Source of the DNA: Clostridiales bacterium
GTDB lineage: Bacteria > Bacillota > Clostridia > Saccharofermentanales > Saccharofermentanaceae
Reading direction: 5' to 3'
DNA: 64,000 nt
NCBI GenBank assembly: GCA_017509245.1
Contig: JAFWQC010000025.1
Span: 20,808 to 84,807, forward strand
A model generated the notes under the pieces. That model was not told the DNA's origin and did not search any database. It saw only the letters and a program-made list of their open reading frames with translations. Below, piece after piece: positions 56,238-64,000 of this stretch. Position numbers and translations under genes: made by a program. The stretch's first letter is position 1. Every line of letters begins with the position of its first letter.

Positions 56238-57605
56238 ATGTCCGAGATTCCTTACAAGATCTATCTGTCTGAGAACGAGATTCCTTCAGCATGGTACAAC
56301 GTTCGTGCTGATATGAAGAATAAGCCCGCACCGCTCCTTAATCCCGGTACAGGCGAGCCTCTTAAGGCTGAAGATCTTTATCCTTTTTTCTGCGAAGAGC
56401 TTTCCAATCAGGAGATGAACAATACTGATGCTTATATTGACATTCCCGGTGAAGTTCTTGATTTCTATAAGATGTACAGGCCTTCTCCGCTCGTTAGAGC
56501 TTATTGCTTAGAGAAGGCATTGGATACACCTGCTCATATCTATTATAAATTCGAAGGCAACAACACTTCCGGTTCACATAAGCTTAATTCTGCTATCGCT
56601 CAGGCTTATTATGCCAAGAAGCAGGGCCTTAAGGGTGTCACCACAGAGACCGGTGCAGGTCAGTGGGGTACTGCTCTTTCAATGGCTACAGCTTACTTCG
56701 GACTTGACTGCCAGGTTTACATGGTTAAGGTTTCCTATGAGCAGAAGCCTTTCAGACGTGAAGTCATGAGAACATACGGTGCAACCGTTACTCCTTCACC
56801 TTCAATGACAACTAATGTCGGCCGCAAGATCAATGAGGAGTTCCCAGGAACAGACGGTTCATTGGGATGCGCTATTTCCGAGGCTGTTGAAGCTGCTACA
56901 TCACAGGAAGGCTACAGATATGTATTGGGCTCAGTACTTAACCAGGTATTGCTCCATCAGTCTGTTATCGGTCTTGAGACAAAGGCTGCTCTCGATAAGG
57001 TCGGCGTTAAGGCTGACATGATCATCGGCTGTGCAGGCGGCGGATCTAACCTCGGCGGACTTATCTCGCCCTTCGTTGGTGAAATGCTCAGAGGCGAGAA
57101 CCAGTATGAGATCATCGCTGTTGAGCCTGCTTCCTGTCCTTCATTAACAAGAGGTTCATTCGTATATGACTTCTGCGATACAGGCCGTGTTTGCCCTCTG
57201 GCTAAGATGTACACATTGGGTTCCAACTTCATGCCCGCACCTAACCATGCTGGCGGCTTAAGATATCACGGCATGAGCACTATCATTTCACAGCTCTATG
57301 ATGAGGGCTACGTTAAGGCTACATCCGTTAAGCAGACAGACGTATTTGCAGCTGCTGAGCAGTTTGCAAGAGTTGAAGGTATCCTTCCTGCACCTGAGAG
57401 CTCACACGCAATCAAGGTTGCTATCGACGAAGCACTTAAGTGCAAGGAGACAGGTGAGGCTAAGAACATCGTATTCGGCCTCACAGGTACAGGTTACTTC
57501 GATCTCGTTGCTTACCAGAAGTACAATGACGGCGTCATGGATGACTACATTCCTACTGATGAGGATATTGCCAAGTCTCTTTCCCAGTGCCCGAAGATCG
57601 GCTGA
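56238..57605 (+). CDS. trpB2: TrpB2-type tryptophan synthase beta chain-like protein
   Basis: PLP enzyme of fold type II that makes tryptophan from indole and serine. 455 residues, the long TrpB2 class (about 430-460) rather than TrpB1 (about 400). Seen: the PLP Lys in NNTSGSHKLNSA near 115, ETGAGQWGTA near 137, and the phosphate-binding CAGGGSNLGG near 262. No trpA or other trp gene is in the window; TrpB2 is often found apart from trpA and may salvage free indole. Very regular codon use suggests strong expression. Ends in a terminator at 57630. Confidence 0.9.
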   Translation: MSEIPYKIYLSENEIPSAWYNVRADMKNKPAPLLNPGTGEPLKAEDLYPFFCEELSNQEMNNTDAYIDIPGEVLDFYKMYRPSPLVRAYCLEKALDTPAHIYYKFEGNNTSGSHKLNSAIAQAYYAKKQGLKGVTTETGAGQWGTALSMATAYFGLDCQVYMVKVSYEQKPFRREVMRTYGATVTPSPSMTTNVGRKINEEFPGTDGSLGCAISEAVEAATSQEGYRYVLGSVLNQVLLHQSVIGLETKAALDKVGVKADMIIGCAGGGSNLGGLISPFVGEMLRGENQYEIIAVEPASCPSLTRGSFVYDFCDTGRVCPLAKMYTLGSNFMPAPNHAGGLRYHGMSTIISQLYDEGYVKATSVKQTDVFAAAEQFARVEGILPAPESSHAIKVAIDEALKCKETGEAKNIVFGLTGTGYFDLVAYQKYNDGVMDDYIPTDEDIAKSLSQCPKIG

Positions 57606-57629
57606 GATTGACAGATAAATGATTTCTTT

Positions 57630-57660
57630 AAGGGCTGTTTCTGATGAGGCAGCCTTTATT
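57630..57660 (+). terminator. Terminator after trpB2
   Basis: GGCTGTTTC (57633-57641) pairs with GAGGCAGCC (57646-57654), two G-U pairs, flanked by AA/TT, then TTTATT. Nearly the same hairpin as at 2233. Confidence 0.7.
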
Positions 57661-57722
57661 AATCCGTCACCACGCATAACCGGGTATAAGTATATTTTTC
57701 CATGATCTCGAAAATAAGCCTT

Positions 57723-57779
57723 CCGGCGTTTTTGATATTCACGGCGTTTTTACGGCCTGGCCGTGAATTTGCCGTGAAT
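57723..57779. repeat. Short direct and inverted repeats in the trpB2-57898 gap
   Basis: GGCGTTTTT occurs at 57725-57733 and 57743-57751 (18 bp apart). GCCGTGAAT occurs at 57760-57768 and 57771-57779 (11 bp apart) and is the reverse complement of ATTCACGGC at 57737-57745, giving two alternative hairpins. There is no gene here. Together with the terminator and the -10 at 57846, this is all I see in the 292-bp gap. Confidence 0.6.
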
Positions 57780-57845
57780 CAGGAGCTCTGGTTTTAGAAT
57801 GGTGTCATGTCTTAAAACAAAATGAGCCAGCAACTAAGTTTGTTA

Positions 57846-57851
57846 TATAAT
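57846..57851 (+). promoter_or_regulatory. -10 box before the 57898 gene
   Basis: Perfect TATAAT, 46 bp before the start codon; no good -35. Confidence 0.4.
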
Positions 57852-57897
57852 GAGGAAGATCCTGATTATTATTTGATCAAGGAATGGGAGAAGATAT

Positions 57898-58857
57898 ATG
57901 AGCGATTTTAATGATGACTGGCAGTTGGTAGGAACTCCGGATCCCGCTACTCCGCAGGTTCAGCCCCATCAGGTAGTGGCGCAGAATGCTCAGCCTGTGT
58001 ATCCTCAAGCCGGCTATCAACCGGGTGGACAGCCTTTTGCTCAACCTGTGTATACGCAGCCTGCTCAGCAACAGCCTCAGCCCGCTTATCAGCAGCCCGT
58101 GAATCAACCCTTGGCCCAGCCGGCCTACAATCAGCCGGTTTATCAGCAGGCTCAGCATCAAGGTTATCAGACGGTTCCGGGTTTCAGGCCTGCCCCGGGT
58201 TATGCTTATCCCGGTCAGACTTATCAGCAGGCGGTTGATTATGCTGCCGAAAGAGAAAAAAGCCTTGCGGAACTTAGCAGAATGATCAATCATTTCTCGC
58301 CCAAGGTTGATCTGTATCAGGATTATGAGATCTGCAATGCTGATATAACAAGATATTCAAGGACAAGTTCGGCTAATCTGATCTGGGGTATCATCATTGC
58401 CGTTTCCGGTCTGATCTCATTGGTGTCTTCTGTCATGGAAACCAAGAGCAAGGATAATCTTATCGTGTATGCCGCGATAACCTCAGCCTTGTTCCTCATA
58501 GGTGCAGGCCTTATTGCTCTTCATATTATTCTGAGAAAGCTGCATGCAAAGAAAAGGGCTCAGCTGATTACAAAAGCAGGCGAGCTGTCTACTGAACTGA
58601 TACTGCTTTATAACGGTTTCTCCAATTGCCAGCTTGCTCCGGAATATACGGATCCCAGGATACTGTTTAAGCTTCAGTCGCTTATCATGCAGGGAAGGTG
58701 TGTAACCATTTTCAATGCATTGAATTCGCTTCTTATATATAAGCAGACGTATATAAAGATCAATGCGGCGAAGACTGCATTTGCTGCCGAGACTTCTGCC
58801 AGATATGACGGAAATCCCGCATTCTTCAATGCGTACAGGTTCCTTAATCTCAGATAA
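57898..58857 (+). CDS. Gln/Pro-rich membrane protein, unknown
   Basis: 319 residues. The first 115 residues are a Gln/Pro/Ala/Tyr-rich low-complexity region made of repeated AQP, NQP, YQQP units, probably disordered and cytoplasmic. Two membrane segments follow (near 160-180 and 195-215) and a C-terminal helical domain of about 100 residues without known motifs. The design recalls Firmicutes proteins with a disordered proline-rich head and a membrane hairpin, but I cannot name a function. It has a ribosome site GGGAGAAG, stands alone, and is convergent with the histidine kinase gene. Confidence 0.65.
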   Translation: MSDFNDDWQLVGTPDPATPQVQPHQVVAQNAQPVYPQAGYQPGGQPFAQPVYTQPAQQQPQPAYQQPVNQPLAQPAYNQPVYQQAQHQGYQTVPGFRPAPGYAYPGQTYQQAVDYAAEREKSLAELSRMINHFSPKVDLYQDYEICNADITRYSRTSSANLIWGIIIAVSGLISLVSSVMETKSKDNLIVYAAITSALFLIGAGLIALHIILRKLHAKKRAQLITKAGELSTELILLYNGFSNCQLAPEYTDPRILFKLQSLIMQGRCVTIFNALNSLLIYKQTYIKINAAKTAFAAETSARYDGNPAFFNAYRFLNLR

Positions 58858-58874
58858 GAAGGGAAGACTTAAAG

Positions 58875-60506
58875 TCAGTTCGTGCTGTCGTTATTTATCT
58901 TGGTGAGCTGATCGCGGTGTCTTACAACAGGAATGATAACGTCAAAGCACGCGCCGCCGTCTGGTTTGTTATAGGCTTTAACAGTACCATTGTGTTCTTC
59001 GGCGATAGCCTTTGCCAGTGCAAGACCGATTCCGTGTTTACCGTCAGCGCCTTTTGAGAATCGCTCGAAAAGATGATCTACAACTTCCGGAGATATACCG
59101 GGTCCGTCATCTGAGATCTCGAAAACTATATTTGAGCCAACATCATCGACATTGCACTTAAATGATACGGCCTTCTCACAGTATCTGAGACAGTTGGAGA
59201 AGATGTTTTCGAGACATCTGATAAGATCGTTCTCATTTGCATAGATGTATTTATTCCTAACTTTGATCTCGTTGATGATCGTCTTATCCTCATGGATAAA
59301 GTTTCCTCTGACACGGTCAATGATGGTCTCACAGAGCTTGGATACATCAACATTCTGTTTCTTTACCTCGTAATTGCCGCTTCTGCTCATGTCCATCTTG
59401 GAGATTGAGAGCAGGTTTTCAACCAGACCTGAGAGCCTTCCTGTCTCATCAATAATGACATCGATAGCGTTTTCTCTGTCTTCGTCGCTCTCGAAAACAC
59501 CGAACTTCAAGCCTTCCGCGTAACCCTGGATCGACATGAGAGGTGTTCTTAATTCATGAGAAGCGTTCTGGAAGAAGGTCTTCTGTTCGATATCGGATTC
59601 TTCAAGCTTATATGCCATCTGGTTCATGACATCGCCTAATTCCGAAAGCTCTTTACTGACTATATGGCCCTTTAGAGGTTTAAAGTCACCCTTAGCAACT
59701 CTTTTAGCGAACCTGGAGAGCTTCTGGGAAGAAAAGATGATAGGGTAGGTCATCATGATACTCAAGATGCCTGCAATAACGATTGCGAGCAATGCCGCCT
59801 GGACAAGAGCCAGAGTCATGGCTGCCATAAATGAATAATAAGAACTGGAGTTTACGTATACGCAAAGATAGTAATTACCGAGATCTATAGGAGTATTGTA
59901 ATTAGCCGTCGTGTTTGTGTTGTCGATATCAACCAGATTCTCAGCTTCAGACACGTTAGAGACGGTCATAAAACGAAGCGTTCTGTAATAGATTGGTATT
60001 CCTTCAAGATCAAGGGTCTGTGTTACGTTGAGATCCTCATAACCTTTTTGTTCGATAACGCTGCCGACGACCTTTTTCGCGCTGTTGGCATAAGAATATG
60101 AATACTGTGCAGTCGGCCATAAAACGATATATTCGCCGGTCTCTTCGTTCAAGTGATAGAGAGCGATGCTTGCCTGGTTGGAAAGGTCGGCGGAAGAAGC
60201 AATCGTATTGTACAGATAGTAGCTGATGTTCTCGTCGCTTCTCTCGTTAGATGCGCCGATCTGCTGCTGGAATGCTGTAGCAAAGTTCTGGGTGGATTTG
60301 CATGCGATATCGATACGGTCATTACACTCTTTGGCAATGTAATTCTTAACGATCGACTGGATATAGATGTTTATAATAAAGACAACCAGAATGATAACCA
60401 CGATCTCAACTGCATAGAAATGCAGGGAGATGGGAATTCTGATTGCCGATTTATTCCTGATATATTTCTTTGTCTTTAACCGTGTCTGATCCGGTTTATC
60501 AGTCAT
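58875..60506 (-). CDS. Sensor histidine kinase
   Basis: 543 residues. TM1 near 31-52, an external sensor domain (about 53-225) with Tyr/Asn-rich sequence, TM2 near 228-258, HAMP near 258-305, HisKA with phospho-acceptor His317 (ASHELRTPL), and an HATPase domain with N box, DDGPGI and GIGLALAKAI. It overlaps the response regulator by a few bases (TAATG) and forms a two-component system with it. The stimulus is unknown; the nearby cell-wall genes (LCP, galE) are a weak hint. Confidence 0.92.
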   Translation of the reverse strand: MTDKPDQTRLKTKKYIRNKSAIRIPISLHFYAVEIVVIILVVFIINIYIQSIVKNYIAKECNDRIDIACKSTQNFATAFQQQIGASNERSDENISYYLYNTIASSADLSNQASIALYHLNEETGEYIVLWPTAQYSYSYANSAKKVVGSVIEQKGYEDLNVTQTLDLEGIPIYYRTLRFMTVSNVSEAENLVDIDNTNTTANYNTPIDLGNYYLCVYVNSSSYYSFMAAMTLALVQAALLAIVIAGILSIMMTYPIIFSSQKLSRFAKRVAKGDFKPLKGHIVSKELSELGDVMNQMAYKLEESDIEQKTFFQNASHELRTPLMSIQGYAEGLKFGVFESDEDRENAIDVIIDETGRLSGLVENLLSISKMDMSRSGNYEVKKQNVDVSKLCETIIDRVRGNFIHEDKTIINEIKVRNKYIYANENDLIRCLENIFSNCLRYCEKAVSFKCNVDDVGSNIVFEISDDGPGISPEVVDHLFERFSKGADGKHGIGLALAKAIAEEHNGTVKAYNKPDGGACFDVIIPVVRHRDQLTKINNDSTN

Positions 60507-61243
60507 TATTCTTGATTGTCTCCGTCATCGTCTTCCGTATCTTCGTCTGATCTGTCAACCAATCTGAAGCCGTAACCCCAGATAGTAGATATTTTAGCAT
60601 CAGATTTACTGATTTTCTTCCTTAATCTTTTTACGGTATCATCTGCGACTCTGGTTTCAACCTGTGTCTCATATCCCCAGATCTTATCGAGAAGCTCAGC
60701 TCTGGATACGGCTCTGTCCCTGTTGGAGATGAGATATGTAAGAAGCTGGTACTCATTGGGGGTAAGCGGAAGAGGCTTGCCCTGCATTGTTGTCTCTTTA
60801 GTCTTCCTGTTTATAACGATGTCAGCAAATTCATATACTGCATCATTATCGGGCTTATCACCGGTCTTGCCTGTGATCTCTTCCTGTCTCTTAAGTACTG
60901 ACTTAACCTTGGAAACGAGCTTAACAGGGGAGAAGGGCTTTGTGAAATAGTCATCGCTGCCCATATCAAGTCCCTGGATATAGTCTGCATCACTGTCTTT
61001 TGCAGTAAGCATGATGATCGGCACATTTGATGTCTTACGGATCTCCTTAAGAATGAAGAAACCGTCATGACCGGGCATCATTACGTCAAGGATTATAAGA
61101 TCCGCGGGAGAATTTGAGAATACTTCAAATAATTTGTCTCCGTTGGGGAATCCTGTTACATGAAAGCCTTCACGCTCGAGAAATGTCTTAAGCAGGTTTC
61201 TGATATTGTCGTCATCGTCAGCTATGTAAATAAGTTTGTTCAT
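60506..61243 (-). CDS. OmpR-family response regulator
   Basis: 245 residues. Receiver domain with acidic pocket Asp10-Asp12, phospho-acceptor Asp53 (LDVMMPG), Thr (LTAKD) and Lys (FTKPF), then an OmpR/PhoB winged helix (about 135-235) ending GYGFRLV, plus a short acidic tail. I choose ATG 61243, with GGAG 6 bp upstream; the ATG at 61255 contains that ribosome site. First gene of the minus-strand operon with the kinase. Confidence 0.93.
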   Translation of the reverse strand: MNKLIYIADDDDNIRNLLKTFLEREGFHVTGFPNGDKLFEVFSNSPADLIILDVMMPGHDGFFILKEIRKTSNVPIIMLTAKDSDADYIQGLDMGSDDYFTKPFSPVKLVSKVKSVLKRQEEITGKTGDKPDNDAVYEFADIVINRKTKETTMQGKPLPLTPNEYQLLTYLISNRDRAVSRAELLDKIWGYETQVETRVADDTVKRLRKKISKSDAKISTIWGYGFRLVDRSDEDTEDDDGDNQE

Positions 61244-61416
61244 TATTAACTCCATAATTTTTTACGTTGTAAAATCACGCTCTTATTTTATCGAAAATAA
61301 GTGCTCTATACATTTAAAAATGGTGCAAATATGCGGAATTAAGCGAAGTTTCTTTAGTTTTGACATGTTTTGTGGTTAAATGAATCTGCAAAAATTTTGA
61401 GCATAAGGGAGTTATT

Positions 61417-62439
61417 ATGCCTACAGTTTTAGTTACCGGCGGTAACGGATATATCGGTTCCCATACTGTCGTTTCTCTTCATGAGAATAATTACGACGTT
61501 ATAATTGCTGATAATCTTTCCAACAGTAAGATGGAAGTACAGAACCGCCTTGAAAAGATCACAGGTAAGAGATTCAAGTTCTATAACGTTGATTGTTGTG
61601 ACATTGATTCTTTAAGAACAGTTTTCGAGGAAAACCATATAGACAGCATTATTCATTTTGCAGGTCTTAAGGCAGTCGGTGAATCAGTTCAGATACCTCT
61701 CGATTATTATTCGAATAATATCAACAGTATGCTTTGCGTATGCCGCCTTATGTCTGAATTCGGAGTAAATAATCTTGTATTCAGCTCATCTGCTACGGTT
61801 TACGGTTCAAGCGAGGATGTTCCTTTTACTGAGGAAAGTCCTCTCGGAACGTGCACCAATCCTTATGGATGGACAAAGTGGATGCTTGAGCAGATCCTGA
61901 GAGATTATGCTAAAGCAAATCCGGATAAGAAGGTCTGTCTATTGAGATACTTTAACCCGGTAGGAGCACATGAGAGCGGACTTATAGGTGAAGATCCCAG
62001 AGGCATTCCCAACAATCTTTTCCCGTATATCTCAAAGGTAGCCGGAGGTACTCTTGATTGTCTTACGGTATTCGGTGACGATTATAATACGCCTGACGGA
62101 ACCTGTATCCGTGATTATATACATGTAGCGGATCTTGCTGACGGACACGTGAAAGCGATTGAATTTCTCGGCAGGACAGATGACAGCGTCAGCGTTTTCA
62201 ATATAGGCACGGGGAAGGGAACTTCCGTATTGGAAGCTATTAAAGCTTTCGAGAAAGCGTGCGGGCATGAGATAAAGCATGTTATCGGTCCGAGAAGAGC
62301 CGGTGATATTGCTGTATGTTATGCATCAACTAAGAAAGCCGAGGAAGTTCTCGGGTTTAAGGCCAGGTACGGGATCGAGGAGATGTGTTCTTCTTGCTGG
62401 AAGTGGCAGACCATGAACCCTGAAGGCTACTTGGAATAA
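61417..62439 (+). CDS. galE: UDP-glucose 4-epimerase
   Basis: Interconverts UDP-glucose and UDP-galactose for galactose use and surface glycans. 340 residues, standard size. GGNGYIGSH near 8-16 binds NAD; catalytic Ser in SSSATVYG near 127 and the Tyr/Lys of NPYGWTK near 150; RYFNPVGAHESG near 180. AAGGGAG precedes the ATG. A TTGACA at 61360 lacks a convincing -10. The LCP gene follows 15 bp later on the same strand. Confidence 0.95.
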   Translation: MPTVLVTGGNGYIGSHTVVSLHENNYDVIIADNLSNSKMEVQNRLEKITGKRFKFYNVDCCDIDSLRTVFEENHIDSIIHFAGLKAVGESVQIPLDYYSNNINSMLCVCRLMSEFGVNNLVFSSSATVYGSSEDVPFTEESPLGTCTNPYGWTKWMLEQILRDYAKANPDKKVCLLRYFNPVGAHESGLIGEDPRGIPNNLFPYISKVAGGTLDCLTVFGDDYNTPDGTCIRDYIHVADLADGHVKAIEFLGRTDDSVSVFNIGTGKGTSVLEAIKAFEKACGHEIKHVIGPRRAGDIAVCYASTKKAEEVLGFKARYGIEEMCSSCWKWQTMNPEGYLE

Positions 62440-62454
62440 TTCAGGCAGGTAATA

Positions 62455-63777
62455 ATGAGTTTAAACGACGGAAATAGGAATCTTTCAGTCAGAAGACCCG
62501 GCAATCCTCAGGAACAGGACTCCGGTTTTTCTGATTTCAGCAGGAGCAATGAGGTTGCGAAGGCTCCCGCTGAATCTAATATCAGTAATGATTTTGATGA
62601 GGAAGCTTATCAGTACGGATTTACCAAGAGGGCAACCAGGAAATCCGGCAAGAAGGAAGCATTCTCAAAGAAAAAACATATCAAGCTCAGGCTGATACTA
62701 GGAACTCTTGCAGGTCTCGTCGGCGTTATTGTCGGCGTTGTATGCTTCGGTTTCTGGTATAAGGAATATCTTTTAAACCAGATAACTTATGAGACGACGG
62801 CTTCTAATGCAGTTATCACTATCGTTAACGAAGAGGGAAGTACGGTAGCACTTAGTAAGGTAACTGAGACTACCCGGTATGAATTGATTCAGGATGATCC
62901 GATCAAGAATTTCCTTCTTATCGGTATTGACAGCAGAAGCAAGAGCTACAATTCATCAGGAACAGGTGACAGATCAGACGTAATAGTTGTTATGTCAATC
63001 GATTCCAAACAGGGAACGATAAAGCTTCTTTCGATCCAAAGAGACTCTTATGCTTATTTCCCGGGATATTCTTCACCTCACAAGATCAATGCAGCTATGT
63101 CCTACGGCGGTCCTGATCTTCTGCAGGCGACTGTTGAGAGCTGCTTAAGGATCAAGATCGACGGATATGCATATGTTAACTTCAGCCATATGGCACAGAT
63201 CATTGATGCTGTCGGCGGTGTATACGTAAATATGACTGCAGCCGAGTTGGATATGGCTAACAAGTATGTCAAGGACATGAACAGCACTGAATGGATCGAC
63301 AGTACAGGTCAGGATACCTGGCTCAGCGGAATCCAGGCTGTTGCTTATGCGAGGATCAGATATGTCGGTAATGGTGACTACGAGAGAATGGAACGCCAGA
63401 TCGAAGTATTAAGAAGCCTTATGAAGCAGTATATGAAGCTTTCCACCACAGGTAAGCTTGCTGCAATGGATGATGTTCTGTCAGCTGTCGTTACAAATAT
63501 CGACAAGAGCGATATCGAGAAATATGCTTTGGAATTCCTGCCGTCTTTGCCTAGTGCCGAGATGCAGTATCTGCAGCTTACGATCGACGGATGTTACAAT
63601 GCGGGCATGTATGGCGGCGAGTGGAGCATGAGATGTAACTGGAATGCTTATGTACCTTATGTACAGAAGTATTTCTACGGCACGACAACTGATTTTGACG
63701 AGGTTAAGATAGCTGATCATACGCCTGCTTTAGAGGACTGTAAGACCGATATTCCGCTTGAACAGCTCATTCACTAA
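62455..63777 (+). CDS. LytR-CpsA-Psr (LCP) family glycopolymer transferase
   Basis: Attaches teichoic acid or capsule polymers to peptidoglycan at the outer membrane face. 440 residues: a charged cytoplasmic N terminus of about 80 residues, one membrane anchor near 79-103, then the LCP domain (about 155-345) with LLIGIDSR, GDRSDVIVVMSID, the Arg in SIQRDSY, KINAAMSYGG, and ARIRYVGNGDYERMERQ. Paired with galE, which may supply sugar precursors. GGCAGGT is the weak ribosome site. Confidence 0.9.
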   Translation: MSLNDGNRNLSVRRPGNPQEQDSGFSDFSRSNEVAKAPAESNISNDFDEEAYQYGFTKRATRKSGKKEAFSKKKHIKLRLILGTLAGLVGVIVGVVCFGFWYKEYLLNQITYETTASNAVITIVNEEGSTVALSKVTETTRYELIQDDPIKNFLLIGIDSRSKSYNSSGTGDRSDVIVVMSIDSKQGTIKLLSIQRDSYAYFPGYSSPHKINAAMSYGGPDLLQATVESCLRIKIDGYAYVNFSHMAQIIDAVGGVYVNMTAAELDMANKYVKDMNSTEWIDSTGQDTWLSGIQAVAYARIRYVGNGDYERMERQIEVLRSLMKQYMKLSTTGKLAAMDDVLSAVVTNIDKSDIEKYALEFLPSLPSAEMQYLQLTIDGCYNAGMYGGEWSMRCNWNAYVPYVQKYFYGTTTDFDEVKIADHTPALEDCKTDIPLEQLIH

Positions 63778-63804
63778 CGTTTTTGACTTTTTTTGATTTT
63801 CGTC

Positions 63805-63833
63805 TTGACAGTATAGAGTTAAAGAATTATATT
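63805..63833 (+). promoter_or_regulatory. groES promoter
   Basis: TTGACA (63805-63810), 17-bp spacer, TATATT (63828-63833): a near-consensus sigma-A promoter directly upstream of the CIRCE operator. Confidence 0.8.
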
Positions 63834-63836
63834 TTG

Positions 63837-63875
63837 TTGTGGTTAGCACTTAAGGGTTAAGAGTGCTAACCACAA
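63837..63875 (+). promoter_or_regulatory. CIRCE operator (HrcA site)
   Basis: TTAGCACTT (63843-63851), 9-nt spacer, GAGTGCTAA (63861-63869); one base off the consensus TTAGCACTC-N9-GAGTGCTAA. The flanks extend the inverted repeat to 14-bp arms (63837-63850 and 63862-63875). It covers the expected transcription start, so HrcA binding would repress groES and relieve on heat shock. Confidence 0.95.
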
Positions 63876-63900
63876 TTTCATTGTATTGGAGGTCTTTTTT

Positions 63901-64000
63901 ATGACAATTAAGCCCTTAGCAGATAAGGTAGTAGTAAAGAAACTTCAGGCTGAAGAGACAACAAAGAGCGGCATTATCCTGTCCTCAGGTGCTCAGCAGA
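63901..64000 (+). CDS. groES: Co-chaperonin GroES, 5' part (runs off window)
   Basis: Only the first 33 codons are present: MTIKPLADKVVVKKLQAEE followed by TTKSGIILSSGAQQ, the standard GroES N terminus leading into the mobile-loop region. TTGGAGG precedes the ATG. It is under the CIRCE operator; groEL is expected downstream, outside the window. Confidence 0.95.
   Translation, partial: MTIKPLADKVVVKKLQAEETTKSGIILSSGAQQ

Noticed and set aside
57700..57715. Recurrent TCTCGAAAA motif in several gaps (near 12055, 40330, 55093, 57707)
   Set aside because: The same string occurs inside genes (for example near 59119 and 59491), so it is not restricted to regulatory regions.
61360..61365. TTGACA as galE -35 box
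   Set aside because: No acceptable -10 hexamer lies 15-19 bp downstream, so I do not report a galE promoter.

Overview
The window reads as chromosomal core sequence of an anaerobic Firmicute of class Clostridia, most likely a Lachnospiraceae-like gut or rumen bacterium. This is inferred from gene content and order, not from a database search. The signs are: AGGAGG-type ribosome sites with frequent TTG starts; a class A-looking RNase P RNA; a dprA-topA-trmFO run; polA-coaE linkage; a groES promoter carrying a CIRCE operator; a radical-type 2-hydroxyacyl-CoA dehydratase activase, typical of strict anaerobes; and a domain-swapped GH3 glucosidase of the kind known from Butyrivibrio and Ruminococcus. 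No tRNA, rRNA operon, phage, IS element, integrase or CRISPR array is visible.

Layout. 1-9474: 3' part of rnpB, a long-form purM, an aquaporin, a large glutamine synthetase (minus strand), malic enzyme, an Lrp regulator coupled to an aminotransferase, and prfB. 9588-13347: small accessory genes (P-loop kinase, RmlC-like epimerase, DUF4026/DUF2314 protein, VOC protein, alpha/beta hydrolase with a Cys nucleophile). 13447-17145: a lipoprotein / ABC ATPase / two FtsX-type permeases block, visibly richer in A+T than its surroundings. 17269-18081: a PHP phosphatase (minus). 18168-30017: a long same-strand run with mostly small gaps (M18 aminopeptidase, cardiolipin synthase, amidohydrolase, heterodimeric ABC exporter, murD, leuA, uppP), rich in cell-envelope functions. 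30154-40287: an unknown protein, a 1478-residue dehydratase activase, polA, coaE and three small membrane or envelope genes. 40346-49834: ychF (minus), then comM-dprA-topA-trmFO, a YesL-like membrane protein and a PP2C phosphatase followed by a degenerate PP2C-like partner. 50322-54968 (minus): queA-tgt-GH3 glucosidase. 55129-62439: an extended SDR, stand-alone TrpB2, a Gln/Pro-rich membrane protein, a two-component system (minus) and galE. 62455-64000: an LCP ligase, then the CIRCE-controlled start of groES.

Most of the window is ordinary housekeeping sequence, and I do not see a convincing complete undescribed system. The strongest unexplained signal is non-coding: an array of TTTGnnGG-like motifs spaced about 10-11 bp apart (one DNA turn) over roughly 150 bp between ychF and the comM-dprA competence genes (41499-41650). 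Next are the PP2C plus degenerate-PP2C pair (48938-50373), the Cys-nucleophile hydrolase, the A+T-rich export block, competing hairpins at the aquaporin start site, and the unknown gene in front of the giant activase.
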